64,000 bases of DNA from Piscicola geometra (Eukaryota > Annelida > Clitellata > Hirudinida > Piscicolidae): positions 4,288,239-4,352,238 of the forward strand of contig OX030962.1 in the NCBI GenBank assembly GCA_943735955.1. Reading direction: 5' to 3'. The notes under the pieces are model-generated. The model saw only the letters and a program-made list of their open reading frames with translations. It was not told the origin of the DNA and searched no databases. Shown one piece after another: positions 1 to 12,100 of the stretch. Numbering within the stretch: position 1 is the stretch's first letter; each line of letters begins with the position of its first letter. Both the position numbers and the translations under genes were made by a program.

Positions 1-329
1 TCATAAATTAATTTAAATAGCATAATCTTTTATTGTAGAAGGCTGTCATATATACCTTCTTGCAGTGTTATTTTCGTAACGAAAACGAAAACGACAATTC
101 TGAATAATCGTTCCACGAATACGAAAATAAAAACTAAATTTATTTTCAAAACGAAAACGAAAATAAAAACTATAATTATTTAAAAAACGAAACTGAAATA
201 AAAACTATAATTATTTTCAAAACGAAAATTAAATAAATTTCAAAGTATGCCATAATATGTAAATGTATAATTTATAAAAAAAATATATGTCTATGTTATA
301 AACATTACCATTGGGCCTCATGAAAGTAG

Positions 330-866
<537 letters not shown>

Positions 867-867
867 T

Positions 868-905
868 AGATTTCTATAGCGCTCTTTCTTCAAATTCAAG
901 AGTGC
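868..905 (-). other. LINE 3'-end hairpin (TATAGCGCTCTT / AAGAGTGCT)
   Basis: Next to the (CAAT)n tail is an imperfect stem, AGCGCTCTT...AAGAGTGCT. The same arrangement with a different tail unit occurs at 57650-57720 (AGCGCTTTTT...AAAAGCGC beside CAGT repeats). A short stem next to a short-repeat tail is a known feature of some LINE 3' ends; recognition by the reverse transcriptase here is inference. Confidence 0.5.
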
Positions 906-2049
906 TCGTAAATAAATTTGTTAAACAGATATGTCTTCAGATCCTTACGAAAAGTAAATAATGATTTAGAAATAGTTAAATAAGGAGGTAATGAATTCCA
1001 AATATATGGACCTGCATAATGGAAAGAACGTTTAGCAAAAGAGCTATTAATGGAAGGGATGAAATAATGATTTTGAGTGGATGATCTTAAATTACGTGAG
1101 TTATTAATGATTTGAAGTATACTGGAGATACTGGGGAGTTTTTTAATTTAAACATAAAAACACAGATTTTAAATATAATCCTAAATTTGATGGGGAGCCA
1201 ATGTAATAAGATGAGAGAGGGTGTAATGTGGTGATAAATTGGAGTACGGCTAACGACTCTAGCGGCATAATTAAATACTATATTTAATGGTTTTAAAGTA
1301 CTTTCAGGTAAATTATAATAGAGTGAGTTATTATAATCAATTCGAGATAAAACAAGTGCAGAGACTAACATCTTTAAAGAAGGGTCATCTAAGTAAGGTA
1401 ATAATTGTCTGATACGTCTGAGATGAGTAGCGCCATTTATAAAACGTTATTTTATTACCGCTTCGCTTTGTCAATTAACTTATCACTTATTTTAATTGTA
1501 AATTTGTTATTATATTTCAAATTTGTTATTAATCAATAATTTACGTACTCAATTCTTATATTATTTCAATTGACTGTTAATTTATAAAACTCATTTGTTG
1601 TTAATAAACAGTTCTATTTTACTGTTTCATTTTATGATCAATTAATTTTTTTAGATATAAAAAAATAGCGTTCAAAGCTGTAAATTAATATATTTTCAAA
1701 CTAAAATGAAAATAAAAACATTAATTATTTTCAAAACGAAAACGAAAATAAAAACTAAAATTATTTTCAAAACGAAAACGAAAATAAAAACTATAATTAA
1801 TTCTAAAACGAAACTGAAATAAAAACTATAATTATTTTATGAAACGAAAATAACACTGCCTTCTTGTAATCCTTACGTCTTTTGTCCGTCATGAGAACAA
1901 AACAAAAAGGCAACTGTTTAAAGTTGTCTTCATATCTTCAATGAATAAAAGTTATGATTTTAAATCTATAAACTATTCAAAAATAATGTAATTAATAAAT
2001 AGAAACGACAATAATGTCAAAATTATCAAAATAGTTTATATAAATTGTA

Positions 2050-2445
2050 TAAATAGAATAGAAAACAGATGAATTCATTCATTTGGTACCTCAAAAACGC
2101 ATGGATAGAAAAAAGTTGGGTGATTGGCGATTTCACCACTTCTAAAGTCCCGTTCATATACCAAGTGTAAGCTTTGGATAAATGGTCCAAGTGACTTTCG
2201 GTGGCGAATATTGCGTGATGGCGATTGCCAACAGAAACGGTTCCTCTAAAGAACGTTTCGTGAATTGTATTGTTCAGATGTACTTCATCAACCTGAAATA
2301 TATTCATAATGTAACATAAAGTTGTTGAATAATAAAATAATTATACGTGCGAAACTCATTTTTACCTCAAAATCTGTAGGGTCAGGATTTGTTGGCCTCA
2401 TAGCCGCCCGAATTCTATTTGCTATTCGGCACAAGTTTACTTCAC
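2050..2445 (-). pseudogene. Mutator-like (MULE) transposase fragment
   Basis: Minus-strand coding remnants. The first block, about 2350-2445, reads RIANRIRAAMRPTNPDPTDF. The second, about 2050-2307, includes HHAIFATESHLDHLSKAYTW, YMNGTLEVV and QLFSIHAFL. These match the start of the MULE catalytic domain in FLYWCH-type transposases, where the usual motif is a Trp-Phe/Tyr-Met-Asp-Gly-Thr with the first catalytic Asp; here that Asp is Asn, so activity is lost. A gap separates the blocks, either a small intron or decay. No terminal repeats were found. Confidence 0.6.
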
Positions 2446-2459
2446 TTATTTTATATTAT

Positions 2460-2912
2460 ATAATATATTTCAGATAATTTTTTATTGAATAATTATTCTT
2501 CTATTTAATAATTATTTTTTTATTGAATAATAATTTTTTTATTTAATGATTATTTTTTTATTGAATAATAATTTTTTTATTGAATAATGATTTTTTTATT
2601 GAATAATGATTTTTTTATTGAATACTAATTTTTTTATTTAATAATGTAATATTTATTTAATAATGTAATATTTATTTAATAATTTTTTTACTCATTTTAT
2701 AACTTTTAATTTATATTATAACTTTTAATTTATTTTATAACTTTATTTATTTATTTTATAGTTTTTATTTATTTTAGAATTATCTTTTCATTTTATAATT
2801 ATCTATTTATTTTATAATTGTCTATTCATTTCATAACTATCTATTTATTTTATAATTATCAATTTATTTTATAATTATCTTTTTATTTTATAATTATCTT
2901 TTTGTTTTATAA
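2460..2912. repeat. Degenerate AT-rich tandem repeats
   Basis: Runs of TTTTTTATTGAATAATAA-like and TTTATTTTATAATTATC-like units, each drifting in sequence. They lead into the regular 19-bp satellite and look like decayed versions of it. No coding signal was seen. Confidence 0.7.
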
Positions 2913-3635
2913 TTTTTTGAATATTTTATAATTTTTTGAATATTTTATAATTTTTTGAATATTTTATAATTTTTTGAATATTTTATAATTTTTTGAATAT
3001 TTTATAATTTTTTGAATATTTTATAATTTTTTGAATATTTTATAATTTTTTGAATATTTTATAATTTTTTGAATATTTTATAATTTTTTGAATATTTTAT
3101 AATTTTTTGAATATTTTATAATTTTTTGAATATTTTATAATTTTTTGAATATTTTATAATTTTTTGAATATTTTATAATTTTTTGAATATTTTATAATTT
3201 TTTGAATATTTTATAATTTTTTGAATATTTTATAATTTTTTGAATATTTTATAATTTTTTGAATATTTTATAATTTTTTGAATATTTTATAATTTTTTGA
3301 ATATTTTATAATTTTTTGAATATTTTATAATTTTTTGAATATTTTATAATTTTTTGAATATTTTTTAATTTTTTGAATATTTTATAATTTTTTGAATATT
3401 TTATAATTTTTTGAATATTTTATAATTTTTTGAATATTTTATAATTTTTTGAATATTTTATAATTTTTTGAATATTTTATAATTTTTTGAATATTTTATA
3501 ATTTTTTGAATATTTTATAATTTTTTGAATATTTTATAATTTTTTTGAATATTTTATAATTTTTTGAATATTTTATAATTTTTTGAATATTTTATAATTT
3601 TTTGAATATTTTATAATTTTTTGAATATTTTATAA
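2913..3635. repeat. 19-bp AT satellite, 38 units
   Basis: The unit is TTTTTTGAATATTTTATAA. The span of 723 bp equals 38 x 19 plus a single extra T near 3541; one A-to-T change is seen near 3366. Such homogeneity implies recent expansion or gene conversion. Degenerate units continue to about 3830. The minus-strand open frame here (Lys/Ile/Tyr-rich) is a repeat artefact. Confidence 0.93.
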
Positions 3636-4039
3636 TTTTTATTATATTTTTTAAATATTTTATAATTTTTAATATATATTTTTTATATTTTATAACTTTT
3701 AATATGTTTTTTAATATTTTATAATTTTTAATATATTTTTTTAATATTTTATCATTTTTAATTAATTTTTTTAATATTTTATAATTTTTAATATATTTTT
3801 TTAGATATATTTTATAACTAAAAAAATAATTTGCCATTTATTTTATCTTTTTAAAAATTGTATTTATTCATTTTATAATTTTTTCATAATTTTTCATTTA
3901 AATGAAAAAAATTATAGTTTTTTATTTTTTTCAGTATTTAAAAAATAATCATTTATTATTTTATTTTAGCAAAATACCTATAAAAAATAAAGTCCGTTTT
4001 TAACTATTTTAAGGGGTGAATCGGTTAGGGGGTGAATTG

Positions 4040-4245
4040 GTTATAGGGTGAATCGACTGCAATTCACCACTGGAGCCCATACACAAACGGTTGAGAGTAT
4101 GTGGGGGCAACTCAAGCAACTGAAAAAAATTGAAAGGGGCATTGCAAAGTTACATAGCTGAATTCTTGTGGAAGCACAAAAACAAAACACAAGATTTATT
4201 CATTAATATTTTTAATGACATTAATGAATTTCATGTTCTTGAATA
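4040..4245 (+). pseudogene. IS1595/ISXO2-like (Merlin-type) transposase C-terminal fragment
   Basis: Plus-strand frame reads VNSTTGAHTQTVESMWGQLK, then KIERGIAKLHS, one stop, and ILVEAQKQNTRF; in a shifted frame the stop region reads AEFLWKHKNK. The pattern 'TGAHTQxVExxW..LK' followed by 'EFLW' is the typical end of ISXO2-like DDE transposases, whose animal members are the Merlin superfamily. Upstream is a threefold GGGTGAATYGGTT motif (about 4013-4055). No termini were identified. Confidence 0.55.
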
Positions 4246-4349
4246 AAATTATAAAATCACTAGTTGTCTCTTTTTACTACAGAAAATATTTCATTTGAAT
4301 AAAAACAAGTAATTGTTTATTTAATTAAAAAATTATACAAAACATAGCA

Positions 4350-4740
4350 AAAACATTTTCTTCGTCTTCGGCTCGCCCTCCTTTCTGGCTTCATTGCACT
4401 CTTGATGTGCCTTGTTCAGGTATCTGTAGCTCTCTTCCCACTTGCCTGTGGTTTTCTCCTTCCATTTGAAGGTCATGGCAGAATCGGGTTGAGCTGCAAA
4501 ACCTTTCTGTGGTAATCAATAGCGAGTATGGAAGTTACAGAAGTAACTATATGCAGGGTCTTTCATCTCCCATGGTGTGAAGGACTATGGAACCACTACA
4601 TTATGTTCTATCCCGAATCACCTTTCCGAGCCCTCCATATCTGTTTCCTATTCTTTTTCCTCCTCCATCTTTTCAGGCTTGGCATCCTCATGACAGTGTG
4701 ATTGGCCTCCGCAGCATCCTATTTCCATAGTGAGAAAGCT
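4350..4740 (-). pseudogene. Unidentified broken reading frame (retrocopy-like)
   Basis: One minus-strand frame starts at an ATG near 4730 (MEIGCCGGQSHCHEDAKPEK), has several stop codons, and continues with FTPWEMKDPAYSYFCNFHTR, AAQPDSAMTFKWKEKTTGKW and EESYRYLNKAHQECNEARKE. Residue composition looks like a real soluble protein of about 120 aa. I do not recognise the family. The lack of introns and the in-frame stops fit a processed pseudogene, but a decayed transposon ORF is also possible. Confidence 0.35.
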
Positions 4741-4979
4741 AGAAAATGAAAGTTACACTGACATGTCTTTAAAAACGTCTACAAGGTCTTTTTTTTCATA
4801 ATTGAGGCAAATTTTTAAGCACCGATGAATTTAAGAAATCAAAAATCTAAAACACTTTTAAATTTATATTTAGATTCAAAATTTATATTATAAATTTCAT
4901 ATTATATAGGAATTAACTTTGAATATGGGAAAAAAACTTGCTAAAATTAAATAAAACTAAAATAATTTCAAATGGCCAC

Positions 4980-7900
4980 CAGTGTTATTTTCGTTCCATA
5001 AAATAATTATAGTTTTTATTTCAGTTTCGTTTTGGAATTAATTATAGTTTTTATTTTCGTTTTCGTTTTGAAAATAATTATAGTTTTTATTTTCGTTTTC
5101 GTTTTGAAAATAATTATAGTTTTTATTTTCGTTTCAGTTTTGAAAATAATTATAGTTTTTATTTTTATTTTAGTTTTGAAAATATATTAATTTGAAACTT
5201 TAAACACTATTTATTTATATCTAAAAAAAATTAATAGATCATAAAATGAAACAGTAAAATAGAACAGTATATTAACAACAAAGGAGTTTAAAAAATTAAC
5301 AGTCAAATAAAAATGTATTCAGTCTCAAGAAAACTTTCATTTGTAGGTTTTTCTGTAATCTATTTCTTTTCCCACTTGTTAGAGAAGCACATAAAGAAAA
5401 AATTCTCTCAACGTATGCCTGGGAGGCTGGAGCTGCCAAAAGATCTTGTGCAATTGGACTAAGAATAGGGTAGAAAGTTATGTTGTCATTCCAGAATTTT
5501 AACCCATTTGGTTCACAAGTATTTTTGATTTTTGAAGAATTTATTTTCATCTCCGAAATATAATTTTCTATTTCCACAATTATACTTGATTTGCATTCTT
5601 TGCCAGAACTTGTATCGTCAATACTTAATTTAGAAGATAAAAATTTAAATTTTTTTGAAGGAATTGATGATTCATCTGAAGCTTCTATTTCATTATGTTG
5701 TGAACTATTTTCAAAACAATTGTTCTTTGCTTCGCTAAAAGCCTGCAAAATAAAAGATTCAAATTGTTTAATTGCAATAAAAATTTGATGTGATGTATCA
5801 TTAAATAAGATTTATAATTTAATTGAAAACTTGTTTTTAAAATATATCTAAATTACCTGTGAACAAATGTAAGTTTTAGCAGCATGCAATAAACTAGAAT
5901 ATTGTGGTAACAGAATGAATTCTGCAACAGTTTGATCCACAAATGTAGCAGCTGCTGTTACTGGATTGAATTTCAATGAAGAGGGATTTAAGAAGCACTC
6001 AAAATAATGTTGAATTGCACTCTTCAATGAAACAATCAAACTAGAAATTCCTACAAATTTAATTTGTTCTAAATGGCAGTCTAGGTCTAAAACAGACGGT
6101 ATGACATGTGAAAAAGACAATGTATCGGTCTGAAAACTGTCAGTGTGGGTTGCGAATGGTTTCAAAAAAATGTTGAACTTCTACCAATCTGTTCCATTCA
6201 CTTGCTAATAATGTGTCGATTTTGGCAAAATCCATAACATAATTGACATCATCTTTTAGTTCTAGTAATCTTTCAACCATAAAAAAAGTGCTGTTCCATC
6301 TAGTGGGGCAGTCTGTTATTACTGTTTTGGAAGATTTTTCAAGGAGTTTTTCTATGAGTATTGTTGACTTTATAATTTTGCTGACTATATACCTTGCTTT
6401 TGTAATTATTGGTTCATATACATTATTGGAGTATACTCTTTTTAAAACTAGTTGTTGGTGTGTGCTAAACATGGCATATGTCGATAAGGAACCCATTTTT
6501 CAAATTCTATTTCATCACAAATTGTTTCACTTTCTTCTTCATCACTATCTGAGTTTTTATTTTCTGAATAATCGTCTTTTTCTGCATGCTTATTTTGAAG
6601 AATACGCACACCTTTTTAAAATATTTGAACCGTTATCAGATATGATTAAAATTATTTTATTTGGTTCTATATTCCAATCAGCGAGACACTTTGATAAACA
6701 CTCAGCAAGTTTTTCTCCAGTGTGGGGATGATTAAGTTGAATTAGGTTTAAAAATTAATGACACGGTTTGCTACTCTGTGGATTGAAACAGCATGCTGAA
6801 ATCCCGACATATGATGATGTTAAACCTTTTTTGGTCCAAATATCTAAACATATAACTATTCTTCGAACATTCTTCAATGAGTCTTTCAGAATTTTGCAAC
6901 CCTCATCATATTTGTCTTTTAATAAGTCCAGTAACTTTGATGGGCCTGAAAAAAAATGTCAATAATTGATCCCCACTATTTTTGTACAATATGTTGTAAT
7001 CATTTATAATGAATAACGACCATTGTAATTGCTCAAATAAATTTCTACAATATATGGTAATACTTTTTACATTTAGATAAAATAAACAAAATTACCTGGC
7101 ATTTTAAATTTTATATCCAATGTTTCCACAAAGTTGTTAAAATGTTTATTAGATAATAGATTTAATGGGATGTTTGTGTTTACAAATAATTTTAATAAGG
7201 AGTCTTGTCTCTTCAAATATTCATCGCACTTACTTGAATACAAAACTGTTTTCGTCGTATTTTTTTCAAAACTAATAGTTTGTTGAACGGAATTTTCATT
7301 ACTTTTAATCTTTTCACAATTCCTCTTTCTGACTAATTCAATTTCCTCGAATTCTTGAAAACACTTTTTGTGGTAGCTAGAGAGATGAACCTTGAGGTTT
7401 GTCGTGTTTTTTCCTTTAAGTGTTGCGTTGCATAATACTTTCTGTCCGTCTTTGGTCGACGATACTTCAACGATGCATGTACTTTTGTCATTTTCTGAAG
7501 AATATGTAAAATATTTCCAAATTTCGCTTTCTTTCTTTCTACCAGCAAATGAACGTGATAAACTCATTGTTATTTAAATTTGAAATATTATAAAAATCGA
7601 TTACGTAAATTATTGATTAATAACAAATTTGAAGTATAATAACAAATTTACGATTAAAATAAGTGATAATTTAGTTGACAAAGCGAAGCAGTAATAAAAT
7701 AACGTTTTACAAATGGCACTACTTTCATAAAGGCCAAAGATAATGTTTATAACATAGACATATATTTTTTATATAAATTTTCATTTGTATATTATGGCAT
7801 ATCATAAAAAGTTATTTAATTTTCGTTTTGGAAAAAATTATAGTTTTTATTTCAGTTTCGTTTTGGAAATAATTATAGTTTTTATTTTCGTTTTCGTTTT

Positions 7901-7991
7901 GAAAATAAATTTAGTTTTTAGTTTCGTTTTCGTGGAACGATTATTCAGAATTGTCGTTTTCGTTTTCGTTTTCGTTACGAAAATAACACTG
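4980..7991 (-). mobile_element. hAT transposon (family 1, copy B), transposase-bearing
   Basis: Terminal CAGTGTTATTTTCGT at 4980 and its complement ending in CACTG at 7991 bracket a minus-strand transposase. Subterminal regions are packed with TTTTCGTTTTCGTTTTG-like motifs. The 8 bp to the left (4972-4979, ATGGCCAC) do not match the 8 bp to the right (CCCAGCAC). They match exactly the 8 bp after another right end of this family at 49929, which argues for a junction error or recombination. Confidence 0.85.
5296..7567 (-). pseudogene. hAT transposase, disrupted (BED finger, catalytic core, dimerisation domain)
   Basis: The transposase would excise and reinsert the element. Blocks from the N-terminus: 7073-7567 starts MSLSRSFAGRKKESEIWKYF and has a BED-type finger (Cys pair, then HLSSYH). 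About 6590-6960 has LDIWTKKGLTSSYVG and ISDNGSNILK, the regions holding the first two acidic residues. 5848-6496 has DCPTRWNSTFFMVERLLELK, a conserved hAT signature. 5296-5748 has APASQAYVERIFS and SGKRNRL, the C-terminal dimerisation domain. Frames change between blocks and stop codons occur, so it is inactive unless some breaks are introns. Confidence 0.8.
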
Positions 7992-8089
7992 CCCAGCACA
8001 CAATCACAACCACACACCCCCCACCACACACCCCCCACCCCCAGCCCCCCACCACACAACCCCCCAACCACTTAACCACACAAGCACAC
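7992..8089. repeat. CCAC-rich intron/low-complexity tract
   Basis: C- and A-rich short repeats between the hAT right end and the last visible PPP2R2 exon. On the minus strand it begins with the splice donor GTGTGC of that exon, so it is the start of an intron whose far side is not in this window. Confidence 0.6.
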
Positions 8090-9101
8090 CTGTCATGGAG
8101 ACCACCACAGACGGCTTCAAACCTATCGAAGACGTAGTGTTCTTCGTAGAGAGCGCACAGACGGGAGCGCAGGTGCTCGTGGGTGGGATGCCGTTCCAGC
8201 GGTCCCTTCTCCATCCGGATGTCCCATACCTGGGTGGGTGGGAGGGTGATCTTGTGGGGGGAGGGGTGGGTTAGTGGGTAGAGGGAGGGTGACATTGTGG
8301 TTAGTGGTGGGGTTGGTGGCATTGTGTGTGGGGGAAGGGTTGATGTGGGTGGGGGTGGTGGTGGGTGGAAGGTGAGAGAATAGTGAGTGGGTGAGAAGTG
8401 GTGGGGGTGAATAATGTTGGTAAGTGGTGGGATATGGTGGTGAGGGAAAAACGGTGGTCGGTGCAGATGGATGAAAGGATGGTGAAGGTGAATGAATGAA
8501 AAGAAAAAAACAAAAAATAAAGAAGGCAACCTTGACTGAGAAGTAGTCACGTGAGACGAGGAGGGAGCCGGATGGAGAGAAGCAGACGTGGGAGATGGAG
8601 GAAATGATGTCGGAAAAGAAGTTTCTAGAAGTAGCGTCTGACCGGTGGTGGTGATGGAGGTGAGGGGGTTGGTGGTGATGATGATGATGGGGGTGGTGAT
8701 GATGGGATGATGGGATGATGATGATTATGATTTGTGTGATGATGACTATGGTTTTGGTGATGAGGATAGAGGTGGTTTGCGTGGTGATAATGATGATGAT
8801 GGCGGTGATTTGTGTAGAGTGAAGATGAATGTAAGACTAGTTAGCCTTATACAATGCAACAAAGAATATTATTAACGTGGCGTAAACCCACCCACCAACA
8901 CAACAGCCACACAACCAACACCTACCACACTCAACCACACCTACCACACCGAACCACACCCTCCTGCCCAACCAACTCTTGCAGTGACGGTCACACAGAG
9001 CGTTTGAACGCATGTCGCAGAGTCGGACGAGGCCGGTGGAGGTGGAGTAGGTGAGTAGAGAGCAGTCACTAGGGTGCAGGTCTGCACTGCTGATCAACTG
9101 C

Positions 9102-9169
<68 letters not shown>

Positions 9170-12100
9170 GTGTGGGGGGTTGTTGTGAGGTTTGTGAGTG
9201 GTTTAAAGGGATTGAATGTATTTTGGGTTCATATTTATTTATCCACCATTCCTCATTCATTCATTCACTATTCTTCATTCTTTCATCCAACATTCATCAT
9301 TCACCATTACCCATTCATTCACCAACCATTTCCCATTCATCCATCTACCAATCCAATATTATCTATTCATCCATATTCCATACATTTATCTATCTACCAT
9401 TCCTCTATCCTCTATTCATTCATCCACCATTCCTCTATCCTCTATTCATTCATCCACCATTCCTCATTAAATCATCCTTCCATTCACCATTCACTCATCC
9501 AAAACTCCCCATACATTCCTCCACCATCCACACATCTCTCATTCACCATCCATTCACTCATCTCTCATCCACCAAACATCCATTCACCATTCATGCTTCC
9601 TCCATCCATCCATTCATTCATCCATTCACCCGTAACGAAGCATGCATGCACCCAAGCAACAGCACGTCCTCTCACCTCCGTGAGGTCCTCTATCACAGGT
9701 GGCTTGATGTTGACGATGTCTGCAATGGTGGTGATGGTGGCGATGATGATGATGCTGATGGTGATGATCATGATGTTGATGATGCTGGTGATGATGGTGA
9801 TGTTGATGATGATGTCTGCAATGGTGGTGATGACGATGATGAAGATGATGATGACGATGATGAGAATGATGATGATGATGATGTCTGCAAGGGTGGTGAT
9901 AATGGCGATGATGATGATGATGGTGGTGATGATGATGATGCTGATGATGATGTTGATGATGACGGTGATAGAAAGTAGATCAGACTGAAGCACTGGTTTG
10001 AGACTTGGTAGTGCCAGAGGTTGATGCTGAGTTCGTCTGCCGAAAGGAAGGTTTCCTGTGGAGGGAGGGATGGAGAGATGGAGGGAGGGATAGAGGGAGG
10101 GAGGGAGGGAGAGAGGGAGGAAGGGAGGGAGGGAGGAAGGATGGAGGGAGGGAGTGAGGGAGGAAGGGAGAGAGGAAATAAGAAGAGAGAGGAGGGGATG
10201 AGAAGAAAAAAGAAAGAAATTGTAGAAGAGAAAAAGAGATTAAAAAAAGAAGGAGGTATGGAGGAATGAAGAGAAGAAGAGGAGAAGGAGGATGGAAGAA
10301 AGAATAAGTGATTGAAGAATAAAGAAGAAAGGACGGAAGAGGATGGGTGGAAAAAGAAATGTAGAGACATAGGCAAAGATATATTGATGGATGTGAGATT
10401 CCATAAAGTTAGAAATGGTCAACAAGTTGAAAGTTTGAAGATGCTTGAGGAGGTAGAAATGAGGATGGTTTGAGATGAAAATATGAGGGAGTGTGAATGG
10501 TTGAGGAGGAGGTAGAATTAAGGATGGTTGGATGGTTGAGGAGATAGAAATGGAACCTGGTCGGAGTTGATGGCGAGGGAGTGGATGTTGTAGGTGTGTC
10601 CATTGGAGTAGACCCTGCGTGGGGAGGAGGTCACTTGGGGAGGGGAGGCTTCGAGGGTCGGCAGGGAGAGGAAGGGGGTGGAAGAGGAAGAGGTGGGTGG
10701 AATGTTTGTGGGGGCTGTGCTGATGACCGTGTCACTTTTGGAAGAAAGCTTTTGAGTTTTTTCATATATTTTCCACAGCTTTATCGTCTTATCTGTTGAG
10801 TTGTATTATGATGCGAGCTAAACATTCTATGAATCTCATATTCCCACAAACCAGATATTCTTTTTAGAAGTTTCAAGAGCCATAATCATCCATAAAACTA
10901 AAAGTATATGCCCCCTCCCTACCCTCCCCCCTATATAGTATATGTCCCCCCTCCCCACCCTTCCCCCCAATTAGTATATGTCCCCCCTCCCCACCCTTCC
11001 CCCCATATAGTATATGTCTCCCCTCCCCACCCTTCCCCCCATATAGTATATGTCCCCCCTCCCCACCCTCCACCCTCATATAGTATATGTCCCCCCTCCC
11101 CACCCTCCACCCTCATATAGTATATGTCCCCCCTCCCCACCCTCCACCCCCATATAGTATATGTCCCCCCTCCACACCCTCCACCCTCATATAGTATATG
11201 TCCCCCCTCCCCACCCTCCACCCCCATATAGTATATGTCCCCCCTCCCCACCCTCCACCCTCATATAGTATATGTCCCCCCTCCCCACCCTCCACCCTCA
11301 TATAGTATACGTCCCTCCTCCCCACCCTCCACCCTCATATAGTATATGTCCTCCCTCCCCACCCTCCACCCTCATATAGTATATGTCCTCTCTCCCCACC
11401 CTCCACCCTCATATAGTATATGTCCCCCCTCCCCACCCTCCACCCTCATATAGTATATGTCCCCCCCTCCCCACCCTCCACCCTCATATAGTATATGTCC
11501 CCCCTCCCCACCCTCCACCCTCATATAGTATATGTCCCCCCCTCCCCACCCTCCACCCTCATATAGTATATGTCCCCCCTCCCCACCCTTCCCCCCATAT
11601 AGTATATGTCCTCCTTCCCCACCCTCCACCCTCATATAGTATATGTCCTCCCTCCCCACCCTCCACCCTCATATAGTATATGTCCCCCCTCCCCACCCTC
11701 CACCCTCATATAGTATATGTACCCCCTCCCCACCCTCCACCCTCATATAGTATATGTCCCCCCTCCCCACCCTCCACCCTCATATAGTATATGTCCCCCC
11801 TCCCCACCCTCCACCCTCATATAGTATATGTCCCCCCCTCCCCACCCTCCACCCTCATATAGTATATGTCTCCCCTCCCCACTCTTCCCCCCATATAGTA
11901 TATGTCCCCCCCTCCCCACCCTCCACCCTCATATAGTATATGTCCTCCCTCCCCACCCTCCACCCTCATATAGTATATGTCCCCCCTCCCCACCCTCCAC
12001 CCTCATATAGTATATGTCCCCCCTCCCCACCCTCCACCCTCATATAGTATATGTCCCCCCCTCCCCACCCTCCACCCCCATATAGTATATGTCCTCCCTC

